NCBI GenBank assembly: GCA_963932145.1
Contig: OZ010600.1
Span: 53,428,526 to 53,492,525 of the forward strand
DNA length: 64,000 bases
Direction of reading: 5' to 3'
Origin: Acanthosepion lycidas
Lineage: Eukaryota > Mollusca > Cephalopoda > Sepiida > Sepiidae
Below the pieces are notes generated by a model. The model did not search any database. It was not told the DNA's origin and saw only the letters and a list, made by a program, of their open reading frames with translations. Numbering within the stretch: the first letter of the stretch is position 1; the number at the start of each line of letters is the position of its first letter. Positions 22,575 through 32,477 of this stretch are shown one piece after another. Made by a program: the position numbers and the translations under genes.

Positions 22575-22840
22575 TTATCGTTTCACCACAAGTAAGGCAA
22601 TAATGCCACTAAGACGCAGGGGATTACAGGAAGTGAAAAAGAATGAGAAAACTTTAGTGAGGGGAAATGAGGAAAGGACAAGAAAAACGAACAGAAAACG
22701 AAAAAGACAAAAGATGGCGATGGACGTTGCATTTAAAATTTCTGGAAATTGCCGTTGGCAAAGAAGCAAGAAATCGGAAGAGAGTTTTACAGGTGAGAAG
22801 TGCGAGAGAAGAAAGAGTAAAAGTGGCGGTTGTTTCAAGC
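22575..22840 (-). mobile_element. LINE 3' end (family 1), 5'-truncated
   Basis: 22,590-22,640 matches the 3' untranslated ends at 58,400 and 59,920 (blocks AAGGCA, CCACTAAGACGCA, GGGGATTACAGG). Upstream on the minus strand is the decayed C-terminal coding region. No reverse-transcriptase motif is left. Confidence 0.65.
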
Positions 22841-23279
22841 TAGTTCAATATTTTAATGTTGAAATCCTTTAAAGCTAGGAACTTTATCGTTTTCTTTTCT
22901 GCCAATGAAAATAAAATATGAATAAATAAAGATTAACATAAATAGAATTAAATAAAAAAATAAAAAATATGAATACAGAAAACTTTTTTTTAATATTTAG
23001 TTTATTTACGCAAATATTTTGGATAGAAAAAATATTGAAATGGCCTTGTTTTTCGTTGTTTTTATTCGTTTTTAAATATATATATATAGAATAAAATCAA
23101 TATATCAGCTAACATTATTACGTGAATAAAGACCTCGGTGATGAATTTATGGAATAAAAAGGTATTCAATATCGTAAATAAACAACACATTTTTAAATGA
23201 TGCATAATTTAAAAAAAAAAAAAAACACTTTCATCTTTTTTTTACAATGATGTTCACTCAGTAAAATAATCAAGAGCCA
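22841..23279. other. unassigned AT-rich sequence
   Basis: No gene; AAATA-rich with an A-run near 23,210-23,225. Confidence 0.45.
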
Positions 23280-23765
23280 GTTAAGGTAGAGGGTTACCGA
23301 GTGAGACGCACAATTTATGGGGATATGCAGGGAAGGTAACGGTTGACCCTAGACTTGAACAGGTTAAGATTGTAGTGATCGCGGAAACTCTTGGGAGTCA
23401 GTTCCATAAAGCAGCAGCTAGTGGGAAGAAGCTGCTCGAATGGAATACGAAGGTAATGAGGGTGGTTCGTTACAATGGGTGTGGCATGGCGGGCTTTAGC
23501 CGTGAAGTTTAAAACTGGTGGAACTGCAGAATATATTTCGTCTGGGCAGTTCCCATGCAGACAGCAATAGAACAGAATCTTGCGGTACCTGTGAGAGAGG
23601 GGGATTGCAGGGTGGAAAATAATTTGTCACCAACCAGGACGGGGGCACAGCAGTATGATAATACATGAATACCTTCTTTCAACGATTGATAGATTGTCTC
23701 GTCACTGACATGGCACGATAGATAACGGAGAAGATTGCGAGTGAGTGAAAACTTGAACAAATCAC
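23280..23765 (-). mobile_element. LINE C-terminal fragment, minus strand
   Basis: Minus-strand reading gives blocks typical of the end of a LINE reverse transcriptase: a CLHGNCPDE segment (compare YFHGNCSDG at 58.8 kb), a central FLxRTxxLWNSLP-like region and an NLNLFKSRVNRYLP end. The frames are partly broken. It is more diverged from the 58-60 kb copies than those are from each other. Confidence 0.7.
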
Positions 23766-23784
23766 TTTACCCAGTTTCTTCTTT

Positions 23785-24230
23785 AATGCCATATTTCTTC
23801 AGGACGTGAGCGACCAAGACTCAACAAATGATTTCTTTATTATAAATAGCCTTCTAAATTACCTAATTGGGAAAGATAGTGGAGTGGTTTCCTGTTGCCT
23901 TCTCCACAGATTTTTAATTAAGAGTTTTCCTTTTCCTAGTCTGGGTACCTCCCATACTATCCAGTTTACCCTGCTATTTAATCTGTAGCTGGTCAGAGAA
24001 AAGATGGATTCCTGTCTTTCTTATGGAAATTAATGCTATATCTCTTCAGGCCGTACTCGACTATGACTCTCCACAGAATCATTTGCTTTATTATCTGTGA
24101 ATTGACGTTGTTTCTTGGGAGATATAGTTCAGTGGGTTTCTGTCGCCTTTTACGCTGTTCTGAATTCAGAGTTGGCTTTCTCCTAAATTCATTGCCACCG
24201 AAAGCTAAAGAGTCCTGCCTACTCAAGTAC
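23785..24230 (-). mobile_element. SINE fragments with the shared core
   Basis: Two pieces repeat the layout of 20,650-21,090: CTTCAGGACGTGAGCG, TGGGAAAGATAGTGGAG, GTTTCCTGTTGCCTTCTCC, then the core AATCTGTAGCTGGTCAG near 23,980, then a second CTTCAGGCCGTACTCG half. Confidence 0.6.
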
Positions 24231-24844
24231 TATTAATACTTTAATTAATGTAAGCGTAGTGACAGAATAGGACTGTCACATGTATAATAAACATATGTAG
24301 AGAAACAAGCGTGCGAAAAGCGAAGAAACAATCTTCAAACATAACTACAAATTTTATATAAATTTTTTATTATTGAGTATTTGCTTTCTTTCAAATTGAA
24401 AGAAAAGAATTACAAAGATCCTTGCAAAGTTCGACAAAAACATGTAAAAACATCACAACAGAAATATTTGCGTTAGTATGATAGAAGAAACAGAATGCGC
24501 CTATGTAATGAGAGTTACGTATTTACATTGTTTTATGAATGCGAGTAATTTTCCAGCAGTCAGCTAAAGAGAGCTGTGATATTGCTACTATTAATATTTT
24601 TGTTGATATAACTCCGGTCGTGTGTTTTTTGTTTTGCTTAATTTACTTTAAAATCGTTAGTCTTTTGCAAGAGGCTACTCGATAAATATGTCAAATGATG
24701 ATTAAAAGGTGCCAGTAATCAGTCGTGCAGCAAACACCAACCCCGGGTCAATGGTTTACCGAAAAACTGAAAACAAACTTTACGCGACGAATATTTTGTA
24801 GGAAAAAAAAAAAAAAAAAATGGATCACGTAAACTAAAAGTTAG
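24231..24844. other. unassigned sequence
   Basis: No gene or known repeat; an A-run at about 24,803-24,820 borders the large inverted repeat. Confidence 0.4.
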
Positions 24845-25030
24845 ATTTACGAATTCATCTGGAATTGGAACTCGGCTCTCCCATTATTGATTTCCAGGTA
24901 TTATCCATTACACCACCCGCACATCCGAGCTCACAGCACGTGCTATTCCCAAGTGATCACTCATCTAGGTACTGACCAGGCTCGTCGTTGCTTAACTTCG
25001 GTGATCATACGGCAGCCGGTACTCAAAATT
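24845..25030 (-). mobile_element. 5S-tRNA SINE, truncated, in the left arm
   Basis: Contains the tRNA-like part (plus-strand GGAATTGGAACTCGG; ATTATCCATTACACCACCC) and a 5S-like head (GTACTGACCAGGCTCG; CTTAACTTCGGTGATCAT). The core and tail are missing because the inverted-repeat arm stops here. Confidence 0.85.
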
Positions 25031-25090
25031 AGATGGTTACTGAGTAAGGTTGCCGTATGAACATAAGAGAAGGAAAAAAAATACATATTA

Positions 25091-25170
25091 TTAGGTTGGT
25101 GCAAAAGTAATGTCGTTTTTTGACGTATTTTTAAACATCAAAAAACGACATTATTTTTGCACCAACCTAA
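25091..25170. mobile_element. MADE1-like mariner MITE (80 bp), left arm
   Basis: Perfect-end palindrome TTAGGTTGGTGCAAAAGTAA to its complement, flanked by TA on both sides. Confidence 0.95.
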
Positions 25171-25729
25171 TATAAGGATAGATAACAGTTGGCGATAAAG
25201 TTAAGGAGATTAAGCACGTGACCTTAGGTGAAAAGATATGAATTTGGTGGACGCGTGAGTAATTGATAAACAGGAGTTTATTGGCTAATAAATATTTTCA
25301 CAATTTTTTAATTTCTCTTTTTAGAAGGGAAAATATTGTTGATTATTTTCTGGAACGATCTTTCAAATTTCGTGCCAGACAACAAACATAGCTGCCTGGC
25401 TTTTCAAAGCCTTGAAGCGTGGTTTAGATCACATCGCTGATTGGTTCATAAATGCGAATGTGGAAATTTAAATTGCAGCCTACGTTTTGAGTTTTAGTGA
25501 TATTACTTAAATCTAAACGGGGTTCCACACATGCACTGTTATTATTGTACTATAGAAATATAGTGAAAATAATTTTCCTATAGAAATACAACGTCGATTA
25601 TTTTCCTATAGAATTGAATTGAAAATCAGAAAGAAAGATATTTTCAATGATGAGGATTTTATGCAAGCATTATAGAAAGAATATCGCAGAGATATGTATA
25701 TGCTTTTTGCTTCCAAATGCTTTCCTAAA

Positions 25730-25960
25730 AATCAAAATTAAACCAAGTCTGTCCGGAGGGTATGGAAACATACCTTAAATGACGCGCGTCTGAACTTTTG
25801 CCATGGAAATAGCGATATAGCAGTGAGAGGCGAGCAACGTTTCGTCTGTTGGGAAATGGATCGTAGGGTGAAAAACTATTCATCCCCCTCAATCCTAACT
25901 GTGATTGTTTATCAATTATTCTTGGTTTTAACGGGGCGGTGCTACTGACCACCCATCACA
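25730..25960 (-). mobile_element. LINE C-terminal fragment (family 1)
   Basis: The minus-strand frame reads FPNRRNVARLSLLYRYFHGKSSD, broken here as NRRNVARLSL and YRYFHGKSSD. This is the block following the reverse-transcriptase thumb in this family (compare SHHRKVASLRLFYKYFCGNC at 58.8 kb). It straddles the inner end of the left arm. Confidence 0.75.
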
Positions 25961-25969
25961 GAGATCTAT

Positions 25970-26340
25970 GTAGTTTTTGGAGAAAATTTTTTGCAAACTG
26001 CATAATTTCAAAAGACGTTTTCAAAACCACCCGACCCCACGTTCTACAGATCTAAATCCACCAGACTTTTATCTATGGAGAGTAGCAAAATCTGCAGTGT
26101 ATCGAGATCGCTCGCGCACACTGGACGACTTGAAAGCAGCGATAACAGCGTTCATTCAGCTTATTCTATGTGAAAAACTGATGGCTACGTTCGGAAATAA
26201 AATTAGAAGGACCCAAGCCTGTCAGGCGTTACTTTTAACATCATTTATAATTTTCATTCATATTCTACTCCTGTATTCTATATTGAAATATATCTGTTAA
26301 TAAAAATATAAGTGCATAGTGACTTTCCGAACACCCTGCA
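25970..26340 (+). mobile_element. mariner-like transposase C-terminus and right terminal repeat
   Basis: The frame 25,977-26,300 reads PRSTDLNPPDFYLW, then VYRDRSRTLDDLKAAI. This is the classic end of the DDE domain in Tc1/mariner-type transposases (PRSPDL.P.DF.LW). It is followed by the usual MATFGNKIRR-type tail. The segment ends with GACTTTCCGAACACCCTG at 26,320-26,338, the inverted terminal repeat of that group. The 5' two-thirds of the element is absent. Confidence 0.8.
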
Positions 26341-27551
26341 TAAGCCCGTGATTGGAAATTTCCTATGTCCGGTTTGTTGTCACTTGTTCCCAAACGTTTC
26401 CATTTATTATTTATCTGTTAATCATTTTTTAGTCAAGTTGATGGCTACGTTGAAGGCCCCATTTCGCGGACTTTAATGCTGGTTGTAAAAAAAACAAAAA
26501 ACAAAAAAAAACACAACACTGAGAAACAATCAATTAACACCCTCTTCTACGTGAGTGTCCCAATTATAGTCTCATCCACACACTCAGCCTAACCCCCTCC
26601 TACTTTTCAAAACATTTTGCAAACACCTCTTTCAGGATCGCCATTAGCTGCCTTGTTTAGTTATATTTAATTTCTTTCACGGTATTTTAGCTCTAGCTTG
26701 GGCTTGAGTGATGCTATGTTTTGCCAAACAGAAGACGACCTGAACGAGACTTGAATAATCTGCTCACTCGTTCATTGTGAATACAACAGTTACACGGTAC
26801 ATAAACTTGATGGCGTCTTACTGCTGACTGGGTAACCCTACCGGAAAGTGTCTGTTCACGCATGCGCAATAAGTTTCTCTCTGATTGGTTTATGTGCAAT
26901 TGATTCACGAAATATTCAAAATGTTGGCATACGTTCCGAACAGACATGGTATAATTTTGATTTTAAGAAAACATTTAGAAGCAAAAAGCATATACATATC
27001 TCTGCGATATTCTTTCTATAATGCTTGCATAAAATCCTCATCATTGAAAATATCTTTCTTTCTGATTTTCAATTCAATTCTATAGGAAAATAATCGACGT
27101 TGTATTTCTATAGGAAAATTATTTTCTCTATATTTCTATAGTACAATAATAACAGTTCATGTGTGGAACCCCGTTAAAAATGTAGAAAATTCAATAGATT
27201 TAAGTAATATCACTACAAACTCATTTTTGTGCAAAACGTAGGCTGCAATTTAAATTTCCACATTCGCATTTATGAACCAATCAGCGATGTGATCTAAACC
27301 ACGCTTCAAGGCTTTCAAAAAACCAGGCAGCTATGTTTGTTGTCTGGCACGAAATTTGAAAGATCGTTCCAGAAAATAATCAACAATATTTTCCCTTCTA
27401 AAAAGAGAAATTAAAAAATTGTGAAAATATTTATTAACCAATAAACTCCTGTTTATCAATTACTCACGCGTCCACCAAATTCATATCTTTTCACCTAAGG
27501 TCACGTGCTTAATCTCCTTAACTTTATCGCCAACTGTTATCTATCCTTATA

Positions 27552-27631
27552 TTAGGTTGGTGCAAAAATAATGTCGTTTTTTGATGTTTAAAAATACGTC
27601 AAAAAACGACATTACTTTTGCACCAACCTAA
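27552..27631. mobile_element. MADE1-like mariner MITE (80 bp), right arm
   Basis: Mirror copy of 25,091-25,170 with TA flanks at 27,550-27,551 and 27,632-27,633. Confidence 0.95.
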
Positions 27632-27689
27632 TAATATGTATTTTTTTCCTTCTCTTATGTTTAACGGCAACCTTACTCAGTAACCATCT

Positions 27690-28075
27690 AATTTTGAGTA
27701 CCGGCTGCCGTATGATCACCGAAGTTAAGCAACGACGAGCCTGGTCAGTACCTAGATGAGTGACCACTTGGGAATAACACGTGCTGTGAGCTCGGATGTG
27801 CGGGTGGTGTAATGGATAATGCCTGGAAATCTTTAATGGGAGAGCCGAGTTCCAATTCCAGATGAGTTCGTTATATTTCCTTACGCGCAAATATCCTTGG
27901 TAAAATTATGGATCCCCTTCTTCTTCCCCCGGCTATGAGTTATTTAATAGGACTTGTATCAGTAAATCATTATTATTTAAAAATAAACTTAAAAATTAAA
28001 AAGAAAATCTGGCTTTAAATAACCTGCAAAGGGTTGATAAGCCGTAGAAAACGAATCAGTAAATAAATCTATCTT
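27690..28075 (+). mobile_element. 5S rRNA-tRNA composite SINE, full length, best copy
   Basis: Plus-strand order: 5S rRNA-like head 27,700-27,795 (CACCGAAGTTAAGCAACG, GCCTGGTCAGTACCTAG, CTTGGGAATAAC), then a tRNA-like part with an A-box-like GGTGGTGTAATGG and a B-box-like GAGTTCCAATTCC to about 27,865, then the shared core in reverse (CCGGCTATGAGTTATTTAATA), then a tail ending GTTGATAAGCCGTAGAAAACG. The two heads each carry pol III internal control elements. The 3' tail probably serves recognition by a LINE, but I cannot match it to one here. Confidence 0.88.
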
Positions 28076-28628
28076 GATTGGTTATTGGTTCTTGTACTGA
28101 ATAAACCATAGTATAAAAAAATCTAGGCTCCCCGTTAGTGGGGAAAGGCTGTCCATCGAGAGTTGTTTAGCAGCGAGTCGGAATGTAGAGATGAATAGAT
28201 GATGGGAAGGAAAAAGAGTTCTAGCTGGTTGAAGAGACAAGTTGGTCCGCTTGTCTGCCATGAAAGAAGTAGCAGTGGTTGACCCAAGTTTCACCTACCT
28301 ACCCATCGAGACCGTGCAAATGAAACCCTGAATAAACAACTTAATACGTTGGAAACATGGTTCACGTCTTCACTTCTCATCACGGCGTTAATTACGACCT
28401 TTGTTTTCCGATTTTAACTTAGGATGAACCGGTCCCGGTTTTTTTGCACACACCGATGCGAAGGAGAATAGAGCCGCAACGTGGGGTTATGTGTCCGGTC
28501 GTTTAAAAGTTAAGAGAGGAACACGTATATTTGCATGTGGATCATAGGGGAGTATTTAGAAGTGAACTAAGGTAGGGTATTTTTTTTCATTAATGTTTCA
28601 TGGCTGAACACTTTCCGAACACACATAC

Positions 28629-28631
<3 letters not shown>
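28076..28631. other. unassigned sequence
   Basis: No gene or repeat that recurs in the window. Confidence 0.4.
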
Positions 28632-28683
<52 letters not shown>

Positions 28684-28712
28684 CTTATATATATATATAT
28701 ATATATATATAT
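28632..28712. repeat. CA then TA microsatellite
   Basis: CA run to about 28,681, then TA run to 28,712. Confidence 0.97.
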
Positions 28713-28807
28713 AAGCAAATATATGGATATAGATCCGACAGTATGAAGAAAAATATACGGAAAAAACAAACAAAAATCCTTATATGCAATTATGCTGTTT
28801 TAATGTT

Positions 28808-28859
28808 AATATGTCAACGTCGGACGTTTCGGTTTAATAAACCATCTTCAGGAAATATT
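28808..28859 (-). ncRNA. hammerhead-like ribozyme motif, minus strand
   Basis: Same order as the plus-strand unit at 28,915: stem I strand AATATTTC, CTGAAGA, one extra base, stem II GGTTT/AAACC, GAAA, minimal stem III CGT/ACG, TT, stem I strand GACATATT. Stem I has one mismatch, so it is the weaker of the two. Confidence 0.5.
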
Positions 28860-28914
28860 CATAAAATATAATTCATTTGTCATGTTCAATTGATAATGTT
28901 AATTATATTTTATG

Positions 28915-28966
28915 AATATGTCCTGAAGATGGTTTATTAAACCGAAACGTCCGACGTTGACATATT
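28915..28966 (+). ncRNA. type-I hammerhead ribozyme candidate, plus strand
   Basis: Stem I 5' strand AATATGTC (28,915-28,922) pairs perfectly with GACATATT (28,959-28,966). The core is CTGAAGA (28,923-28,929), matching CUGANGA. Stem II is GGTTT-ATT-AAACC (28,931-28,943), then GAAA (28,944-28,947), stem III CGT-CCG-ACG (28,948-28,956) and TT (28,957-28,958), which fits the U-H cleavage position. The one departure is an extra T at 28,930 between the core and stem II. Very short stem III is known for hammerheads of Penelope-like elements and retrozymes. Confidence 0.6.
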
Positions 28967-29026
28967 AACATTAAAACAGCATAATTGCATATAAGGATTT
29001 TTGTTTGTTTTTTCCGTATATTTTTC

Positions 29027-29033
<7 letters not shown>

Positions 29034-29088
<55 letters not shown>

Positions 29089-29109
29089 TAGATAGATAGA
29101 TAGATAGAG

Positions 29110-29149
<40 letters not shown>

Positions 29150-29150
29150 T
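29034..29150. repeat. TA, GA and GATA microsatellites
   Basis: TA to 29,071, GA to about 29,087, GATA to 29,149. Confidence 0.97.
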
Positions 29151-29990
29151 GAGTAAGGATAGGAATCCGACAAAATGATACGATAAAGAACAAAGTAAGA
29201 AAACAGATCTAAATCTAACATGTTTATTTATTCTTTATTAAAGCTTCGCCAGAGATCAAAACATAGAACTGATAAAAAGCAAAGAGACGTAGATTAATAG
29301 TATATTGTGTTAATCTATTTCTTATTGGTTAGATACGTGTCACGTGTAATGAAGTAACAGATAATATTCGAATATGCGTTGTAAACATTCACGATGCTAA
29401 AGTACGTAGAAGTTAGTGAGATGCAGCAGGATGTTTTGATTGGATATGTAAGTGTAAGAAAACATTCTGGATATTAAAGTGTATAAAAGTTAGTGAGACG
29501 CTGCAGGATGTTTTCGAAAATTTTGTTTTGGTTTGATTTTTCATTAAAGCATATCTCGTACGTATTTTGTGCATAGCTTCTTTGTTTTTTTTTGTATTCG
29601 GAAGAGATAAGTTAGATTAATAAATAATGGATCTGCAGAAAAATGGCGACATAACGTGGCTTTTTTTAAACGAGTGTTAATTATTGATAAAATAGCTATA
29701 AATATATTTTAATAATATGCAGTCAAACTTTTCTCTTTAAAGGATTATGTTCTTTTTTTTTAATAAGTCTGGCATTTGTGAAATTAAAGTTATCTCCCAC
29801 GTCGTGGTGCTGTAAGACGAGAGAATTTGAATGTTTATCTAAATGCAAATCCTTTTTGTGTTCCTGAATGTAGGTCACGTGATATATTATTTAAACGTTA
29901 TTTTAGTGGATACACATATTTGAGTAGACGCTCAAATTTATTTATCAAACAGCATATTTATTTGGTTTCTCCTTATCGGCAAGAATATTC
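29151..29990. other. unassigned sequence
   Basis: No gene. 29,400-29,520 contains two similar halves (GATGCTAAAGTACGTAGAAG and GGATATTAAAGTGTATAAAAG) before TTAGTGAGACGCTGCAGGATG-type text: a short tandem duplication of about 75 bp. Confidence 0.45.
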
Positions 29991-30107
29991 GAGAAATCTT
30001 ATTACAGAAAAATATGCGCTCTCCGACAGGGCTCGAACCTGCCAAGAGAGGCGCAGATTAGAGTCCTGTTGAAGAGCCCATATTTTTATTTAATAAGATT
30101 TCTCGAA
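29991..30107. repeat. inverted tRNA-like SINE pieces
   Basis: Arms 29,991-30,023 and 30,075-30,107 pair (CGAGAAATCTTATT; AATATG). The middle holds a B-box-like sequence on the minus strand (GGTTCGAGCCCTG). The motif AATAAGATTTCTC recurs beside another B box at 30,735. Confidence 0.7.
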
Positions 30108-30189
30108 CATCCTAAATAAATCATCCTAATAAATAAATATACTGTTTAATAAATAAATTTGAGTGTTTTAAAAATAATGTTTAAATAAT

Positions 30190-30425
30190 ATGAAACAAGT
30201 TCGGTTTAAGATAGGGAGCTCGAGCGCGTACACCCGGGCTAGGAACAAAAATTGCCCGAGCACCCGCAGCCGTCGATTGCGCTGGCCTCGGTGCAATGAG
30301 AGGGCGCGGCCCCGGGCAGCTGTTCCCCAGGGCTGGCATCTCTCAGTATAATTTTCCTCAGTTGCGACTCTGTCTTTCGACGGAGTCACCGCTGAGCACA
30401 CTCTACCCAAAGACAGGCGCAAATG
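30190..30425 (-). other. GC- and CpG-rich island, possible snRNA-like sequence
   Basis: This 235-bp block is strikingly GC-rich against AT-rich flanks and has several strong hairpins (for example GACTCCGTC-GAAA-GACAGAGTC on the minus strand). Near its minus-strand 3' end it carries GGCAATTTTTG, like an Sm-protein site. That is followed by a stem AGCCCGGG/CTCGAGCT with one mismatch. This layout (structured RNA, Sm site, final hairpin) is that of a spliceosomal-type snRNA, but I could not match it to U1, U2, U4, U5, U11 or U12. It may instead be a repeat. Confidence 0.3.
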
Positions 30426-30689
30426 AGAGATGATAAATAGGGTTTTACAAACTACTCGAGAGTAATTTACACACATTTTAAGTCATATAATCTGTCGGAT
30501 TAACAAATAAAGATCTGTCACTTTAGTAATTGCTTTGTTTACGTTAGGATACGAAACTGAGCATATATCAATGTTTTGAGAGTCTAGGAAAGATTTTCGT
30601 CTATAAGGAAATATTCAACTTCACTTGACCATCGATGCATTTCGTGATCAAGCCGGTCTAAAAGACGTCGGATCTAACGACGGTGTTTC

Positions 30690-31015
30690 CTGCCAAGAGG
30701 AATGCAGGTTCGAGTCCTGCTGGGGTGAGCATATCTAATAAGATTTCTCAAATATTCAGCCCGGTAGACGAAAAAATAAATACTGTTTAATAAATAACCG
30801 AAGCGTCTACTCAAATACTTTGGAGGTTATTTAAAGACAGAATATTTTGTGATATAATAATGGTTTTGCGATAAAAGTCTTACTAATTAACCCATAGCTG
30901 GGGGAGGTGGATTCCTACCTTTTCCCAAGAGTATTTGCGTGTAAGTGAATATTACGAACCCAACTTGAATTGGAACTCTGTTCTCCGATTAACGATTTAG
31001 AGCCATCTGCACATT
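30690..31015. mobile_element. tRNA-like B-box remnant and partial 5S-tRNA SINE tail
   Basis: 30,702-30,720 reads GCAGGTTCGAGTCCTGC, a perfect B-box hairpin. 30,826-31,015 is a minus-strand SINE piece with tail (GGTTATTTAAAGACAG), core (AACCCATAGCTGGGGG) and part of the tRNA-like region; the 5S head is missing. Confidence 0.65.
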
Positions 31016-31224
31016 CTTGTTTCAAAGCGCTATAGCCGTAATTCTTAAGCAATCTAATATTACTATAAGATTCTATTGATCATAATCTGGGGGATCGGTT
31101 TTCAATTGTTTTTAAGTAATAAACTTGGATCTTTATTACTAGATATGATTAGAACGTGAAAACTTTATTTAAATCCTAAGATGTAAAACACTTTTAATAA
31201 TAGTAAAGGGTAAAGAAAATATGC
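31016..31224. other. unassigned sequence
   Basis: No feature identified. Confidence 0.35.
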
Positions 31225-31800
31225 AGTCAAACTTTTTAAGGCAATTCGTATTCTTGGGAATAGGCATGAATTCACCTCTTCTACCCCTTCCAGCTATGGG
31301 TTGAATAGCAGAATAGACTGGGTCCTATAGCCTTGGTTTGCAACCAGTTTACCGCAGAAAGAAACGGCAACCTACTGCAGAGAAATCTGCTTAATTACTC
31401 AGGAATCGAAAGAGACATGATTGCGTGTATCATGTAATGGCACTTGATTGACTGAGTATTACTATAATACCCTAATGGTCATAAATTAGGGGTCGGCTTT
31501 CTTTTAAATTAAGTGATGATTTGACCTCGCAGTATTATTATATATTGATAATTGGAAAATATATTTAAGTCCTAACATGTGAAAGCCTTTAAATAATAGT
31601 AAGGGATTAAAAAAAAATATGGCGTCATTTTTTACAGCATGGTTAAACAATTCATTTTCTCCGTGTCGTCTCGCTTCAGGGCGTATACGACCATGGTTCT
31701 TCACAACATCCTGTTCTTTGTAACCTACACTAACATTTGACATTTCCTTATGTCTCCTAATTTCTGTTTTGCCAACCATTTACCATAAGCTCTTGTTACG
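31225..31800 (+). mobile_element. SINE fragments with the shared core, plus orientation
   Basis: 31,262-31,400 carries the reversed core (CAGCTATGGGTTGAATAGC) and GCCTTGGTTTGCAACCAG. 31,660-31,760 repeats a CGCTTCAGGGCGTATACG half as at 20,880 and 23,795. Ends are unclear. Confidence 0.5.
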
Positions 31801-31839
31801 GGACCTTACCCATAATAAGATAATGGACTATTCCATGCG

Positions 31840-32100
31840 TAATAAATACTGCGCCTCAGGAGGAAACAGGGAATTCAGCCCGAAGTCGGGCGACCGGCTG
31901 AGCGGCTGATCGGTTGAACTCTCTGCCTTCGGGCGGGGATGAACCCGAACGAGACTACACCGAAGTAGCGGAGTCTCTTTCGGGGAGGTGGACCGACCCT
32001 GAACCCGTTTATACGGGTTCAAAGGGCATATTTTTGGCCGAGCCCACGGGCTCGGAGATCCCATGTTAAACCGGCCTTGTGCCACATGATGACCTCGTGA
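31840..32100 (+). repeat. GC-rich hairpin repeat, plus orientation
   Basis: Series of self-pairing blocks: CCCGAACGAGACT...AGTCTCTTTCGGG, GAACCCGT-TTAT-ACGGGTTC, CGAGCCC-AC-GGGCTCG. It ends CGGCCTTGTGCCACAT. Same family as 39,355, 41,160-42,010 and 49,672. The stems differ in sequence from the other copies but still pair. Confidence 0.85.
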
Positions 32101-32292
32101 GGGTGACTAAATACTGTTCAGTCTGAAGTCTGGAGTGAGGTCCGTCAGAAGTCCGTCAGGAGTCTGTCAGTCAGTCAGAGCGAGCGAGTCAGTCAGTCGA
32201 GTCAGAGGCAGTCCGAAACAGAGTCGCGTTCAGACAATTGCTACTAAACCTGATTGTTCGTACTAACAGTTTTCCACTTCTCTATATTCTCT
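32101..32292. repeat. degenerate GTCAGTC-rich tandem sequence
   Basis: 32,140-32,230 is built from short GTCCGTCAG, GTCTGTCAG and GTCAGTC pieces. Confidence 0.6.
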
Positions 32293-32369
32293 TTAGGTTG
32301 GTGCAAAAATAATGACGTAATAACGTCAAAAAACGACATTATTACGTCATTATTTTTGCACCAACCTAA
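32293..32369. mobile_element. MADE1-like mariner MITE (77 bp)
   Basis: Ends TTAGGTTGGTGC and GCACCAACCTAA. TA follows on the right; the left base pair is changed, so one duplication is worn. Shorter interior than the 102-bp class. Confidence 0.93.
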
Positions 32370-32477
32370 TATATACCTGTTTGTAATATATCTGTGTTAT
32401 TCCATATCCGTGTTCGAGTTCTTCTTTATTGGTTCTACCTTGGACTATCACCGTGATACAAGGAACCGGACCATAAC

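Larger units (their letters stand above)
24845..27868. repeat. large inverted repeat: about 0.9-kb arms around a 1.2-kb centre
   Basis: The left arm 24,845-25,757 and right arm 26,933-27,868 are reverse complements with only scattered differences. Each arm contains, in mirror order, a 5S-tRNA SINE piece, an 80-bp MADE1-like MITE and about 590 bp of AT-rich sequence (for example GTTGGCGATAAAGTTAAGG, CGTGGTTTAGATCACATC). The centre holds a LINE fragment and a mariner-like fragment. The right-arm SINE continues past the arm to its tail; the left-arm SINE is cut at the arm end. The MITE occupies the same site in both arms, so it was present before the duplication. Confidence 0.93.
28742..29033. 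repeat. palindromic element with two head-to-head hammerhead-like units
   Basis: Arms 28,742-28,873 and 28,899-29,033 are nearly perfect reverse complements (TATGAAGAAAAATATACGG; ATATGCAATTATGCTG) around a 25-bp spacer. It is flanked by TA microsatellites. The GAAACGTC-type end motif, with CTGAAGA before it, is of the kind found in terminal repeats of Penelope-like retroelements; no coding region is present. Confidence 0.9.

Noticed and set aside
22534-22872. 112-residue plus-strand open frame rich in Lys/Arg
   Set aside because: Antisense of a LINE 3' end; the 3' untranslated blocks match 58.4 and 59.9 kb on the other strand.
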